From Acidisphaera sp. (GTDB lineage Bacteria; Pseudomonadota; Alphaproteobacteria; Acetobacterales; Acetobacteraceae), in assembly GCA_019240395.1 (NCBI GenBank), contig JAFAYM010000135.1, positions 1-42,864 of the forward strand: a DNA stretch of 42,864 nt, given 5' to 3'. Below are positions 1-9,321 of the stretch, piece by piece. Within the stretch, counting starts at the first letter, position 1, and every line of letters begins with the position of its first letter. Below the pieces are notes generated by a model, which was given only the letters and a program-made list of their open reading frames with translations, was not told where the DNA came from and searched no databases. The position numbers and the translations under genes are program-made.

Positions 1-933
1 GCCGCGACGGGCAAAGCGAAGATAGTCTGGCCACTCTTCTTGAACTCGGCGGCGGCCACCATCAGGGGGCTCTCAACGGAGGATTATCACCGTTTCCCCG
101 ACCTGATCGCGCTGCAGGACGGCGAGAAGGTGCTGATCGCTGCGGCACCCGCTCCCAGTTCCGATGCCTACCGCGCCTATCTCGCCAGTGTCGCCGCTAC
201 GACGGAGGCCATGGTGGAGCGCTCAATGCCGCGCCTGCTCGCCTGGGTGGCAGCGATGCCGCCTTCGGAGGCCGCGAATAAGAAGCTGACGGCGTTCTCT
301 AGCCTCACCTTCGGCAGCGCCGGCGTGCCGGACCGGTTTGCCGAGCTTCGCACCGCCATTGCGGCCAAGCTGGCGGCGTACAACCCGGAGCACTACCGCC
401 GGCCGGACATCGTTATGTCGCTCGGCCGCCACCTTTGGCCGGAGGTGCCCACCGAGGGGTTAGAGGACCTCTCCTATTTTGCTACGGCCCTGCACCAGTT
501 GAATGAATTGTGCCCGGGCAGCCTGCCCGCCGACGGAACGCCCGAGAGTGGCGCGCTCGCCCAATACGTGTTGGGTCGGTCGTCCCGCGCGGTAAAGCGC
601 ATCATGAGCGGCCGGGTGCAGAACCAGGCAGAGGGGCAGCGCTTCGTTCTGTTGGCGCTGAACGGCATCATGAACCGGCCGGGCTGCCACGTGACGGCTT
701 ATGGCGCTATTACGAGCTGCACGACGCCCGAGGAACAGAATGAGGTCAACGAGGCCATCCTCACCTCTGGCGACGCTATCAGCGACATGGAAACGCTGGG
801 CCGGCATGGTTGCGGGAGCCGGGATGTCACGGGCTATGTAGAGGCCAGCATCGAATTTGCCCGCTACCACGCCGATCAGCCTGGTAGCCTCAGTATTGTA
901 GATGCATGGTCGGTAGCCGCAACGGGCAACTAG
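1..933 (+). CDS. Hypothetical protein, 5' end possibly outside the window
   Basis: I do not recognise this protein. The frame is open from base 1; the first usable start inside the window is a TTG at 40, giving 297 residues. The residues encoded before it are partly hydrophobic, so the real start may lie upstream of the window. The protein is Ala-rich and mostly helical in appearance, with no membrane segment, no clear nucleotide-binding motif and a few scattered Cys residues. Its base composition is less GC-rich than that of its neighbours, and it is followed directly by a transposase remnant. Both facts suggest acquired DNA, which is an inference. No function is proposed. Confidence 0.55.
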   Translation, partial: AATGKAKIVWPLFLNSAAATIRGLSTEDYHRFPDLIALQDGEKVLIAAAPAPSSDAYRAYLASVAATTEAMVERSMPRLLAWVAAMPPSEAANKKLTAFSSLTFGSAGVPDRFAELRTAIAAKLAAYNPEHYRRPDIVMSLGRHLWPEVPTEGLEDLSYFATALHQLNELCPGSLPADGTPESGALAQYVLGRSSRAVKRIMSGRVQNQAEGQRFVLLALNGIMNRPGCHVTAYGAITSCTTPEEQNEVNEAILTSGDAISDMETLGRHGCGSRDVTGYVEASIEFARYHADQPGSLSIVDAWSVAATGN

Positions 934-935
934 CA

Positions 936-1079
936 TTACAGTTGCCGCCTTGGGATGTGTGCGGCTTGAGCGGCGGCTTGGTGAGCGCGTCGCCAGAGTG
1001 ACCAGGCGATAATATGGTCGGGGTTGATCCGTCGTCGGGCGAGCCGGGTTGCTATGCGCCGAATTTCTCGAAGGGGCCA
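936..1079 (-). pseudogene. Remnant of a DDE transposase C-terminus
   Basis: Read on the minus strand, this stretch encodes PLREIRRIATRL, then AWSLWRRAHQAAAQAAH, and stops at TAA (936-938). The pattern of a Trp-Ser-x-Trp-Arg-Arg-x-His-Gln motif, then Ala-rich residues and a His, close to the C-terminus is typical of IS701-like and related DDE transposases. No catalytic domain is present, and the frame runs upstream only as far as the stop codon of the ABC-2 permease. This is a decayed fragment between two convergent genes. The family assignment rests on memory of the C-terminal motif only. Confidence 0.5.
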
Positions 1080-1109
1080 AGCGCGCTGGGCCAGCGCCGC
1101 CTGGAGCAC

Positions 1110-2237
1110 TCAGTCCAGCGTTTCGCGATACATCCGCACGGCGATCGTGCCGACCAGCAGCGCGAAGACCCCCATCGGCCACAGATCGGGCCAGATCTGC
1201 AGCAGGCCGTTGCCCTTGAGCAGGATGCCGCGGCAGATGCGCAGCGTGTGCGTCAACGGCAGCAGCTCGCCGATCGTGCGCGCCCAGCCCGGCATGCCCT
1301 GAAACGGGAACATGAAGCCCGACAGCATGATCGAGGGCAGCAGGCCGAACTGCGCGAGTTGCTGCGCCTGCATCTGCGTGCGGGCAAGCGTCGAAATGGC
1401 GAACCCGACGGATAGGTTGCAGGCGATGAACACGCCGAGCGCCAACAACAGCAGCAGCAGCGAGCCGCGGACCGGCACGTGAAACACGGTCACCGCTATC
1501 GTCAGGATGAGCGAGGTCTGCACGTAGGCGAGTCCCACGTACGGAATTATCTTCCCGAGCATCACCTCGACGGGACGGATCGGCATGGCCAGCAGGTTCT
1601 CCATCGTGCCGCCTTCGCGCTCGCGGGTGATGGCGAGCGAGGTCATGACCAGGGTGGAGATCGTCAGGATCAGGCCGATCAGCCCAGGAACGATGTTCAG
1701 CGCGGTGAGCTGCTCGGGGTTGTAGCGGGCATGCAGCACGATGTCGAAGGGCGGCTGCGGCGGCTGCACCTGCCGGTCGGCGGGCAGGTCGCGGTTGAGC
1801 ACGGTGGCATTGAGCGCCGCGACAGCCGCCGAGGCGTTGCCGATCGCCGTCGGATCCGTGGCGTCGGCATCCATCAGCACCTGCGGCCGCTCGCCGCGCT
1901 CGATGCGGCGGGAGAAATTGGGCGGGATATCGAGCACGAACATCGCATCGCCGCGCGCCAGCGCCTGCTCCGCCGCCGCCTCGGTGGCGAACGGCCGGAT
2001 GTCGAAATACCGGGTGTTCTGCAGCGCCGCCACCAGCGTGCGCTCATAGGTGGAGTGCTCGGCGGAGAGCAGGCCGGTCGGCAGATGGCGCGGATTGGCG
2101 TTGATGGCGTAGCCGAACAGGAAAAGCTGGATCAGCGGCAGCATGACGGTGATCCCGACCGTCCCCCGATCGCGCCGCATCTGCAGCGATTCCTTGCGCA
2201 GCATGGCGAGCAAACGGATCGGGGAGAAGCCGCTCAT
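1110..2237 (-). CDS. ABC-2 type transporter permease (YhhJ/YbhS-like)
   Basis: Inner-membrane permease of a multidrug-type exporter, 375 residues, the usual size for YhhJ/YbhS/YbhR proteins. One hydrophobic segment near the N-terminus (about residues 28-48) is followed by a long periplasmic region (about 50-175). Five or so further membrane segments follow, with the ABC-2 signature area TREREGGTMENLLAMPI between the first two of them. The start chosen is the ATG at 2237, which overlaps the stop of the ATPase gene in an ATGA, so translation is probably coupled. With the ATPase and HlyD protein upstream it forms a yhiI-rbbA-yhhJ-like operon. Only one permease is present, so it may act as a homodimer. 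Confidence 0.9.
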   Translation of the reverse strand: MSGFSPIRLLAMLRKESLQMRRDRGTVGITVMLPLIQLFLFGYAINANPRHLPTGLLSAEHSTYERTLVAALQNTRYFDIRPFATEAAAEQALARGDAMFVLDIPPNFSRRIERGERPQVLMDADATDPTAIGNASAAVAALNATVLNRDLPADRQVQPPQPPFDIVLHARYNPEQLTALNIVPGLIGLILTISTLVMTSLAITREREGGTMENLLAMPIRPVEVMLGKIIPYVGLAYVQTSLILTIAVTVFHVPVRGSLLLLLLALGVFIACNLSVGFAISTLARTQMQAQQLAQFGLLPSIMLSGFMFPFQGMPGWARTIGELLPLTHTLRICRGILLKGNGLLQIWPDLWPMGVFALLVGTIAVRMYRETLD

Positions 2238-3151
2238 GTCCCGGCCTCCTGCCGGTTCAGCATCTGGATGAACACGTCGTCGAGCCGCGGCTCCACCTCC
2301 TTCCAAACAAGCCCCGGCTCATCCAGGCTGTCGATGGCGCGACGCAACGCCGCCCGGTCCAGCCCGGCCAGGCGGAGGTCGCGGCCGAACACCGCGGCGG
2401 TGGCGACGCCCGGCAGATGGCGCAGCCGGCGTGCCGCCCTCTCGATGCCCGGTCCCGTCGCCTCGAACGTGACGAGATTGGCGCTATGCACGACCTCATC
2501 GGCGCTACCCTGCACGACGAGGCGGCCGCCGGCGAGATAGACGATGCGCTGGCAGCGCTCGGCCTCGTCCATGTAGTGGGTGGAGACCAGCACGGTCATG
2601 CCGTCGGCGCTCATCTCGTGGATCATGTCCCAGAACTCGCGGCGGGCTTTGGCGTCGACGCCGGCGGTCGGCTCGTCGAGCAGCAGCAGCCGCGGCCGGT
2701 GCAGCACGCAGGCCGCCAGCGCCAGCCGCTGCTTCCAGCCGCCGGAGAGCTCCTGCGCGGGCTGGCCGGCGCGGTCCGCCAGGCCGAAGCGCTGCATCAC
2801 CGCGCGCACCGCGCCGGCAAGGCCCGGCACGCGGTAGAGGCGGCCGACGAACTCCAGATTCTCCAGCACGGTGAGATCGCCGTAGAAGCTGAAGCGCTGC
2901 GTCATGTAGCCGACCTGCAGACGTATGCTAGCGGAGTCGTGGATCAGATCGAGGCCAAGGCAGGTGCCGCTCCCGCCATCGGGCCGCAGCAGGCCGCAGA
3001 GCATGCGGATGGTGGTGGTCTTGCCGCTGCCGTTGCCGCCGAGGAAGCCGCAGATCTCGCCTTCCGGCACCTGCATCGTCAGTCCGTCGATGACCACACG
3101 CGCGCCGAAACTCTTGCGCAGGTCGTGCACGTCGATCGCCAGCGCGTTCAT
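2234..3151 (-). CDS. ABC transporter ATP-binding protein (export type)
   Basis: Cytoplasmic ATPase of the exporter, 305 residues. Walker A is GGNGSGKTTT near residue 40, the ABC signature LSGGWKQRL is near 140 and Walker B is RLLLLDEPTAGVD, followed by the switch His in VSTHYMDEAERC. The last ~80 residues form the C-terminal regulatory extension seen in CcmA/YbhF-type ATPases. It is a single ATPase, unlike RbbA, which carries two ATPase domains and a fused permease. The frame is open far upstream, but the start is taken at the ATG at 3151: it overlaps the stop of the HlyD gene in an ATGA and begins the conserved domain (MNALAIDVHDLRKSFG). Confidence 0.93.
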   Translation of the reverse strand: MNALAIDVHDLRKSFGARVVIDGLTMQVPEGEICGFLGGNGSGKTTTIRMLCGLLRPDGGSGTCLGLDLIHDSASIRLQVGYMTQRFSFYGDLTVLENLEFVGRLYRVPGLAGAVRAVMQRFGLADRAGQPAQELSGGWKQRLALAACVLHRPRLLLLDEPTAGVDAKARREFWDMIHEMSADGMTVLVSTHYMDEAERCQRIVYLAGGRLVVQGSADEVVHSANLVTFEATGPGIERAARRLRHLPGVATAAVFGRDLRLAGLDRAALRRAIDSLDEPGLVWKEVEPRLDDVFIQMLNRQEAGT

Positions 3152-4131
3152 CCCGCCGCCGCGCGAAGCGGACGCACATCCACGGGCTGCCCGGGCTTCA
3201 GCCGGGCACCCTGCTCCGGCGGCGGGCGCGCCTCGATGAGATAGACCAGCTTGTCGCGGTTGCTTTCGCTGTAGATCACCGGCGGGGTGTATTCCGGTTG
3301 CGGCGCGATGAACGAAATGGCACCCGCCAGGCCCGGCGGGCAGCCGTCGCAGCCGATGGCGACGCGCTGGCCGACCTGCAGCCCCGCGAGCACCGTCTCC
3401 GGCACGAAGAAGCGCACCAGGATGTTCTGCGGCGGCAACAGCGACAGGATGGGCGTGCCGGCGGTGATGGTCTCTCCGGGTTGCGCGAAGGTGTCGGCGA
3501 CCAGCGCCGCGATCGGCGAGACGACATGGCGCTGCGCCAGCTGCCATTCCGCCTGGGCGAGCGCCGCACGGTTCTGCGCGACCACGGCGCGCTGCGCCGC
3601 GATCTCCTGCTCGCGTCCGGTCGGAGAGCGCATCTGCTCCAGCTTGGCTGCGGCGGCCTGCGCCTGCGCTGCCGCAGCCGCCGAATCGGCGCGCTGCTGG
3701 TCGACGGTCTGCCGGCTGGCGGCCCCGGTCCGCAGCAGCTCCTCATTGCGCGCGAGGTCCTTGGCGATGCGGTCCCTGCTGGCGATGAGTGCTGCGAGAT
3801 CGGCCTGCGCCTGCGCGATTTCGGTGCTGCGGCTGGCGGTCTCGAGATTGGTCAGCCGCGCCTGTGCCTCGAGCAGCTTGCCGGCGGCGGCATCGCGGGC
3901 TGCACGATCGTCGACATCGTCCTGGTCGAAGAGCCGCGCCCCCGCCACAACCTGGTCTCCCCGCGCCACCGACAGCGACATCAGCCGGCCGGTGAGGGTC
4001 GGCGAGACCCGCACGTATTCGGCGTCGACGTAGCCCTGCCAGGCCGGGTCCGACCCCGCATGGCTGCGCCACCAGAGAACGGCGGCGACACCGACCGCTA
4101 GCAGCAGAAGGGGGAGGGCGACGCGCCGCAT
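3148..4131 (-). CDS. HlyD-family membrane fusion protein (YhiI/YbhG-like)
   Basis: Periplasmic adaptor of the exporter, 327 residues. An N-terminal membrane anchor (about 5-20) is followed by a biotinyl-lipoyl half (VDAEYVRVSPTLTGRL). A long Ala/Gln-rich coiled-coil hairpin spans about residues 80-200, then the second lipoyl half and a beta-barrel region (PETVLAGLQVGQRVAI). HlyD proteins of this type link the inner-membrane permease to an outer-membrane TolC channel; no tolC-like gene lies in the window. It is the first gene of the three-gene operon. It is divergent from the FAD oxidoreductase gene with 147 bp between them, which should hold both promoters. Confidence 0.92.
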   Translation of the reverse strand: MRRVALPLLLLAVGVAAVLWWRSHAGSDPAWQGYVDAEYVRVSPTLTGRLMSLSVARGDQVVAGARLFDQDDVDDRAARDAAAGKLLEAQARLTNLETASRSTEIAQAQADLAALIASRDRIAKDLARNEELLRTGAASRQTVDQQRADSAAAAAQAQAAAAKLEQMRSPTGREQEIAAQRAVVAQNRAALAQAEWQLAQRHVVSPIAALVADTFAQPGETITAGTPILSLLPPQNILVRFFVPETVLAGLQVGQRVAIGCDGCPPGLAGAISFIAPQPEYTPPVIYSESNRDKLVYLIEARPPPEQGARLKPGQPVDVRPLRAAAG

Positions 4132-4278
4132 ATTGCTCCATTACCATCTTGTCCCATCCTGGTCCGGGATTGTGCGCGTTTTGCGGCGGCCCCGCATCGT
4201 CGGGCCGTTCGGGGCCGTAGCCATCCCTTCGGGGCTACGTTAAAGCTGGCTTGCTGCGTCGGAGGGAAAGCGGAAACC

Positions 4279-5874
4279 ATGCCCACGGGATACGACGCGA
4301 TCGTCATCGGGGGCGGCCATAACGGACTGACCGCGGCGGCCTATCTCGGCCGCGCCGGGATCAGGACACTCGTTCTCGAGCGGCGGCACGTCGTCGGCGG
4401 CGCCGCGGTGTCGGAAGAATTCCATCCGGGCTACCGCAACTCGATAGCCTCCTACTCGCTCGGGCTGATGCGCTCCGAGGTGATCCGCGACCTCGATCTG
4501 AAGCAGTACGGCCTCGAGGCCATTCCCTATCGCGGCTCGCTCGAACTGCTGAGCGACGGCCGCGCCATCCTGTTCACCGGCGACGCGGCGCACGACCAGG
4601 CGGTGGTCGGGCGGTTCTCCAACCGCGACTATCAGGCGATCCTCGATCTGCGGGCGCGCTTCCTGCGCATCGGCGACATCGTCCGTGACCAGTATCTGCG
4701 CGAGCCGCCCGATCTCGCCGGCGGCCTCGACACCGTGCTCGGGGCGCTGCGCATCGGCGGCAAGCTGCACCGGCTCAGCGCCGAGGACCGGGCGTTCCTG
4801 ATGCGCATGTTCACCTCCAGCGCCTACGATCTGGTGACGGGCTGGTTCGAGAGCGACACGATGCGCCAGATCTACGCCGTGCATTGCGTCGGCAGCAATT
4901 TCGCCAGCCTGCACGGGCCGGGCTCGGCGGTGCCGTTCTTCCTCAACGTGCTCGGCGAGCTCGACGGCGTGCGCAACAAATGGGGCATCGCCCGCGGCGG
5001 CATGGGCTCGGTCAGCCAGGCGATGGCGGCGGCGGCACGCGCGCATGGCGCCGAGATCCGCACATCATCGCCGATCGCCAAGGTGCTGGTGCATGGCGGC
5101 CGCGCCGAAGGCGTGCGCCTGGAAAGCGGCGAGGAGATCCGCGCACGCGTGGTGCTCGCCAACACCGACCCCAAGCGCACCTTCCTGCAGCTCGTCGGAC
5201 GCGAGCATCTCGATGCCGAATTTGCCGGCGGCATCGAGCGCTTCCGCATGGGCACCGCATCGCTGCGCATGAACCTGGCGCTGAACGCCGCGCCGGAGTT
5301 CTCCGGCCTCGCCGCCGAGGAGGCGGAACTGGCACGCGGCACGATCATCCACATGCTGCCCGACATCCGCACGGCGGAGCGCAACTATGAGCGGGCGCGC
5401 GACGGGGAGACCTCCGAGGAACCCTACGTGACGATCCAGATCGCCTCGGCGCTCGACGACAGCCTGGCACCACCCGGGCACCATGTCATGGCCCTGCTCT
5501 GCAAATACTACCCCTATCAGCTCTCCGGCGGGCGCGACTGGGACAGCGTGAAAGACGAAGTCGCCGACGCCATCATCGCCAAGGCGGAGCGGCACTTCCC
5601 GAACCTGCGGCGCATCATCGTCGGCCGCCAGGTGCTGTCGCCGCTCGACATCGAGCGGGTGTTCGGCCTGACGGAAGGCGACGTGTTCCAGGGACGCCAC
5701 GAGCTCGACCAGATTTTCAGTTTGCGCCCGCACCCCGAGGCGGCGCGCTACCGAACGCCGATCGCCGGGCTCTATCTCTGCGGCGCCGGAGCGCATCCCG
5801 GCGGCGGCGTGACCGGCGCGCCAGGCCACAACGCGGCGAAGCGCGTCATCAAGGATTTGCGGCGGCGGCGATAG
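4279..5874 (+). CDS. NAD(P)/FAD-dependent oxidoreductase, phytoene-desaturase/PYROXD2-like
   Basis: FAD-binding amine-oxidase-type protein of 531 residues. The dinucleotide-binding motif VIGGGHNGLTAAAYLGRAG lies at about 9-27, followed by the acidic residue of VLERR that contacts the ribose. The C-terminus carries the second FAD-contact motif (GLYLCGAGAHPGGGVTGAPG). These mark the CrtI/PYROXD2 superfamily; the substrate cannot be read from the sequence. No carotenoid genes are nearby, so a carotenoid role is not supported. The start follows a GGAGGGAAA ribosome site at 4261-4269. The gene lies 23 bp upstream of the peptide-importer genes and is probably co-transcribed with them, which suggests that its substrate or product is imported by that system. 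Confidence 0.88.
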   Translation: MPTGYDAIVIGGGHNGLTAAAYLGRAGIRTLVLERRHVVGGAAVSEEFHPGYRNSIASYSLGLMRSEVIRDLDLKQYGLEAIPYRGSLELLSDGRAILFTGDAAHDQAVVGRFSNRDYQAILDLRARFLRIGDIVRDQYLREPPDLAGGLDTVLGALRIGGKLHRLSAEDRAFLMRMFTSSAYDLVTGWFESDTMRQIYAVHCVGSNFASLHGPGSAVPFFLNVLGELDGVRNKWGIARGGMGSVSQAMAAAARAHGAEIRTSSPIAKVLVHGGRAEGVRLESGEEIRARVVLANTDPKRTFLQLVGREHLDAEFAGGIERFRMGTASLRMNLALNAAPEFSGLAAEEAELARGTIIHMLPDIRTAERNYERARDGETSEEPYVTIQIASALDDSLAPPGHHVMALLCKYYPYQLSGGRDWDSVKDEVADAIIAKAERHFPNLRRIIVGRQVLSPLDIERVFGLTEGDVFQGRHELDQIFSLRPHPEAARYRTPIAGLYLCGAGAHPGGGVTGAPGHNAAKRVIKDLRRRR

Positions 5875-5897
5875 AACGAAGCACGAAGGAGAAGACG

Positions 5898-7457
5898 ATG
5901 CCGGAGAACAGCAGACGTACCCCAGGAGCACTGACCCGCCGCGCATCGCTGATCGGCGGCCTGGCGCTGGCCGGCGGCGGCGCGCTGATCGGCGCGAAGC
6001 CGGTGCGCGCCGCGCCGAGCAAAGGCGGGCTGCTGCGCCTGGCGACGCACTCGCAGAGCACCAACGACACCTTCGATCCCGCGAAATACATCTACGGCAA
6101 CGACTATATCAGGGGCACCTGCGTCTATAATTCGCTGACCTATCTGGACGAGCAGGGGCAGGCGAATCCCGAGCTCGCCGAGAGCTTCGAGCCGAACGAC
6201 ACGGCGACGCGCTGGGTGTTCAAGATCCGCAAGGGCGTCACCTACCAGGACGGCGCGCCCCTCTCCATGGACGACATCGTCTTCTCGATCATGCGCCACA
6301 AGGACCCGAAGCTGGCATCGAGCGCCAAGCCGCTGGTCGCCAACATCAAGGAGGTCAAGGCCGACGGTCCCGACACCATCATCGTCGATCTCAACGGGCC
6401 GGATGTCGACCTGCCGATCATGATCGGCACCTTCCAGTTCATGGTCGTCAAGAACGGCACCACCGATTTCTCCAACCCGGTCGGCACCGGGCCGTTCAAG
6501 ATGAAGTCGTTCACCCCCGGCGTCGGCACCTCGTTCACGCGCAATCCGAACTACTGGAAGGAAGGACGACCCTACGTCGACGAGGTCGAGATGTTCCACG
6601 TGCTCGATCCGGTGGCGCGCGCCAACGCACTGCTGTCCGGCGACGCGCAGATGGTGACCGAGCTCAAGGGCACCGCCATCGAGCAGGTCAGCACCTCCGC
6701 CAACGCCGCGGTCTTCACCACGCCTTGCCCGCGCTACACCTCGATACAGGCCGCCGTCGACCGCGCGCCATCGAACAACCCCGATCTCGGCCTCGCCCTC
6801 ACCTATCTCATCGACCGCAAGCGGCTGCTCGACACCGTGCTCAAGGGCCAAGGGGTGATCGGCAACGACCACCCGATCATGCCGACCAGCCAGCTCTACG
6901 ACCATGACCTGCCGCAACGCACGCTCGACCTCGACCGCGCCAAGTACCATTTCGGCAAGTCCGGCTTCGGCACGTCGACGCTCGAGATCCATGTCAGCGA
7001 CGCCGCGCCGTTCAGCGCCGATATCGGCCAGCTGCTGCAGCGTGAGGCGAGCCGCATCGGGCTGACCATCGAGCTGAAGCGCGATCCCGCCGACAGCTAT
7101 TGGAACGCCGTCGCCGGCCAGCGGCCGTATACCTCCATCACGTTCAATCCGCGGCCGACCTACAACATGCTGCTCAACCTCGCCTACCGGTCAGGCGCCG
7201 CCTGGAACTTCTCGCACATCAACGACCCGAGCCTCGACAAGCTGATCGATGATGCACGGTCCACACCGGACAAGACTCAGCGGCTGCAGGTCTATGCCGA
7301 TATCCAGAAGAAGATCTATGATTCCGGAAGCATGACCCTGCCGTGCTTCGAGAACTACGTCGACGGCATCTCCAAGAAAGTGAAGGGGCTGGTGCCGGTG
7401 CCGGTCGGCAATCTCGCCGGATTCAACTTCGCCGATCGCGTGTGGCTCGAGACCTGA
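5898..7457 (+). CDS. ABC transporter substrate-binding protein, family 5, Tat-exported
   Basis: Periplasmic solute-binding protein of 519 residues in the dipeptide/oligopeptide/nickel family (SBP_bac_5). The N-terminus has a twin-arginine signal (LTRRASLIGG, then a hydrophobic stretch ending in VRA-APS), so it should be exported folded. Family landmarks include the region around LAESFEPNDTATRWVFKIRKGVTYQDGAPL and the later YLIDRKRLLDTVLKGQG. It starts 23 bp after the oxidoreductase gene behind an AAGGAG site at 5886. It delivers ligand to the two permeases and double ATPase that follow. Ligand identity (peptide, opine, amino-sugar or other) is not determinable from the sequence. Confidence 0.92.
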   Translation: MPENSRRTPGALTRRASLIGGLALAGGGALIGAKPVRAAPSKGGLLRLATHSQSTNDTFDPAKYIYGNDYIRGTCVYNSLTYLDEQGQANPELAESFEPNDTATRWVFKIRKGVTYQDGAPLSMDDIVFSIMRHKDPKLASSAKPLVANIKEVKADGPDTIIVDLNGPDVDLPIMIGTFQFMVVKNGTTDFSNPVGTGPFKMKSFTPGVGTSFTRNPNYWKEGRPYVDEVEMFHVLDPVARANALLSGDAQMVTELKGTAIEQVSTSANAAVFTTPCPRYTSIQAAVDRAPSNNPDLGLALTYLIDRKRLLDTVLKGQGVIGNDHPIMPTSQLYDHDLPQRTLDLDRAKYHFGKSGFGTSTLEIHVSDAAPFSADIGQLLQREASRIGLTIELKRDPADSYWNAVAGQRPYTSITFNPRPTYNMLLNLAYRSGAAWNFSHINDPSLDKLIDDARSTPDKTQRLQVYADIQKKIYDSGSMTLPCFENYVDGISKKVKGLVPVPVGNLAGFNFADRVWLET

Positions 7458-7492
7458 CCGGGAGGCGAACGGGCCCGACGCAGGCCTGAGCG

Positions 7493-8470
7493 ATGCACCC
7501 GGTCCTGCGCTTTGCGATCGGGCGGCTGGGCGTCGCCCTGATGATCCTGGTGGCGGTGTCGCTGCTGATCTTCATCGGCTGCGAGGTCCTGCCGGGCGAC
7601 GTCGCGCAGGTCTCGCTCGGCCAGTTCGCCACGCCGGAAAGCATACGCGCGCTGCACCAGCAGTTCGGCCTCGATCGCCCGGCTGGCTTGCGCTACCTCG
7701 ATTGGCTCCTCGGCATCCTGCGCGGCGACTGGGGCATGTCGATCACCACCAGGGTGCCGGTCTCGCGCCTGCTCGCCGAGCGCCTCTCCAACACCGCGAG
7801 GCTCGCCGGGATCACCACCCTCGTCGCCGTGCCACTGGCCTTGATGCTCGGCCTGCTGATGGCGCTGCGCGCCGGCGGCCGCTTCGACCGCGTCGCCAGC
7901 ATCGTCGTGCTGGCCCTGTCGGCGACGCCGGAGTTCCTGATCGGCACGCTCGCCGTGCTGATCTTCTCGGTGAAGCTGCGATGGCTGCCGGCGGTCGCCC
8001 ATGTCTCGAACGGAGCCGGCCTGCTGCAGTTCGCCCGCGCCCTGCTGCTGCCGATCGGCACGCTCGCCATCGTCGTCACGGCGCAGATCGCACGCATGAC
8101 CCGCGCCACGATCGTCAACCAGCTCGACTCTCCTTTCATCGAAATGGCGACCCTGAAGGGTGTCGCGCGCCGGCGCATCGTGCTGGTCCACGCTCTCGTC
8201 AACGTCGTCGGCCCGGTCGCCAACGTCGTCGCGCTCAACATCGCATATCTCGTCAGCGGCGTCGTGGTGGTGGAGACCATCTTCGCCTTTCCCGGAGTGG
8301 CGCGGCTGATGGTCGACGCCGTGCAGGCCCGCGATCTTCCCGTCGTGCAAGCCTGCGCCATGGTTTTCTGCTTCGCCTACGTCCTGCTGATCCTGGCCGC
8401 CGATCTGCTGTCCGTAGTGTTCAACCCGCGGCTGCGGCGCGTCGCGCGGGTCCGCGGAGCCGGCGCATGA
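7493..8470 (+). CDS. ABC transporter permease, DppB/OppB type
   Basis: First inner-membrane permease of the importer, 325 residues, the usual size of DppB. There are about six membrane helices, with a first helix at residues 10-30 and the typical periplasmic stretch containing LPGDVAQVSLGQFATPE. The binding-protein-dependent transport (EAA) loop that meets the ATPase is near residues 225-245 (MATLKGVARRRIVLVHAL). The stop overlaps the start of the second permease gene in an ATGA. The gap from the binding-protein gene is 35 bp, so all are one transcription unit. Confidence 0.93.
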   Translation: MHPVLRFAIGRLGVALMILVAVSLLIFIGCEVLPGDVAQVSLGQFATPESIRALHQQFGLDRPAGLRYLDWLLGILRGDWGMSITTRVPVSRLLAERLSNTARLAGITTLVAVPLALMLGLLMALRAGGRFDRVASIVVLALSATPEFLIGTLAVLIFSVKLRWLPAVAHVSNGAGLLQFARALLLPIGTLAIVVTAQIARMTRATIVNQLDSPFIEMATLKGVARRRIVLVHALVNVVGPVANVVALNIAYLVSGVVVVETIFAFPGVARLMVDAVQARDLPVVQACAMVFCFAYVLLILAADLLSVVFNPRLRRVARVRGAGA

Positions 8471-9321
8471 GCGGCGCCATCGACGCCGTCGCCGCGCCGC
8501 CGCGGCCGGCACGCCGCCCGCTGTTCTGGGTCTCGCTGTCCATCGTCGCAGCCTGGGCGCTGGTCGCCTTGCTGGCGCCGATCCTCATGCCGCACGATCC
8601 GACCGACTTCGTCTCCGACGATCCGTTCGCGGCGCCGGACCGCATCGCCTGGCTCGGCACCGACTATCTCGGGCGCGACCTGCTGGCCCGACTGATCGGC
8701 GGGGCACAGATCACGCTCGCCATGGCCTTCCTCGCGACCTTGCTGGCAAGCCTGCTCGGCGGCACGCTCGGCCTGCTGGCGGCGATCGCCGGCGGCTGGC
8801 TTGACGCGGTGCTGAGCCGCATCGTCGACATCGTGCTGTCGTTGCCGAAGATCATCGTCGGCCTCGTCGTCGTCGCCGCGGTCGGCCCGTCGATGGCGGC
8901 GCTCATCGCCATCGCCGGCGTGGTCTATGCCGCCGGCGTGTTCCGCATCGCCCGCGCGCTCGGCGCCGACATTGCCGTGCTGGACTTCATCCTTGCCGCA
9001 CGCGCCCGCGGCGAGGGAGCGCGTTGGCTGGTCTTCGGCGAGATCCTGCCGAACATCGTCATGCCGCTCGCCGCCGATTTCGCCATCCGCATGAGCTTCG
9101 CCATCCTGTTCATGAGCAGCCTGAGCTTCATCGGGCTCGGCGTGCAGCCGCCGCGCGCCGACTGGGGCGGGCTGGTGCGCGAGAACCTGTCCGCCCTCTC
9201 CGCCGGGTCCTGGGCGCCGATCTTCCCGGCGCTCGCCATCGCCTCGCTGGCGATCGCGCTGAACCTCCTCGTCGATGCCGTCGGCGATCGCCGCCAGGCG
9301 GTGCGGGCGCGCGATGAATGA
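8467..9321 (+). CDS. ABC transporter permease, DppC/OppC type
   Basis: Second inner-membrane permease, 284 residues, the usual length for DppC. A short cytoplasmic N-terminus precedes a first helix (about 20-40), then the family motif WLGTDYLGRDLLARLIGGAQ that precedes the transport domain. The EAA-type loop is around ILAARARGEGARWLVFGEIL, and the C-terminus carries FIGLGVQPPRADWGGLV, a DppC hallmark. The start chosen is the ATG at 8467 in the ATGA overlap with the upstream permease; a longer open frame upstream is not coding. Its end overlaps the ATPase gene by 8 bp. Confidence 0.93.
   Translation: MSGAIDAVAAPPRPARRPLFWVSLSIVAAWALVALLAPILMPHDPTDFVSDDPFAAPDRIAWLGTDYLGRDLLARLIGGAQITLAMAFLATLLASLLGGTLGLLAAIAGGWLDAVLSRIVDIVLSLPKIIVGLVVVAAVGPSMAALIAIAGVVYAAGVFRIARALGADIAVLDFILAARARGEGARWLVFGEILPNIVMPLAADFAIRMSFAILFMSSLSFIGLGVQPPRADWGGLVRENLSALSAGSWAPIFPALAIASLAIALNLLVDAVGDRRQAVRARDE

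Noticed and set aside
4217-4238. GTAGCC...GGCTAC inverted repeat upstream of the FAD oxidoreductase gene
   Set aside because: Only a 6-bp stem with a 10-base loop; short GC-rich palindromes of this kind arise often by chance here, so it is not called as a regulatory site.
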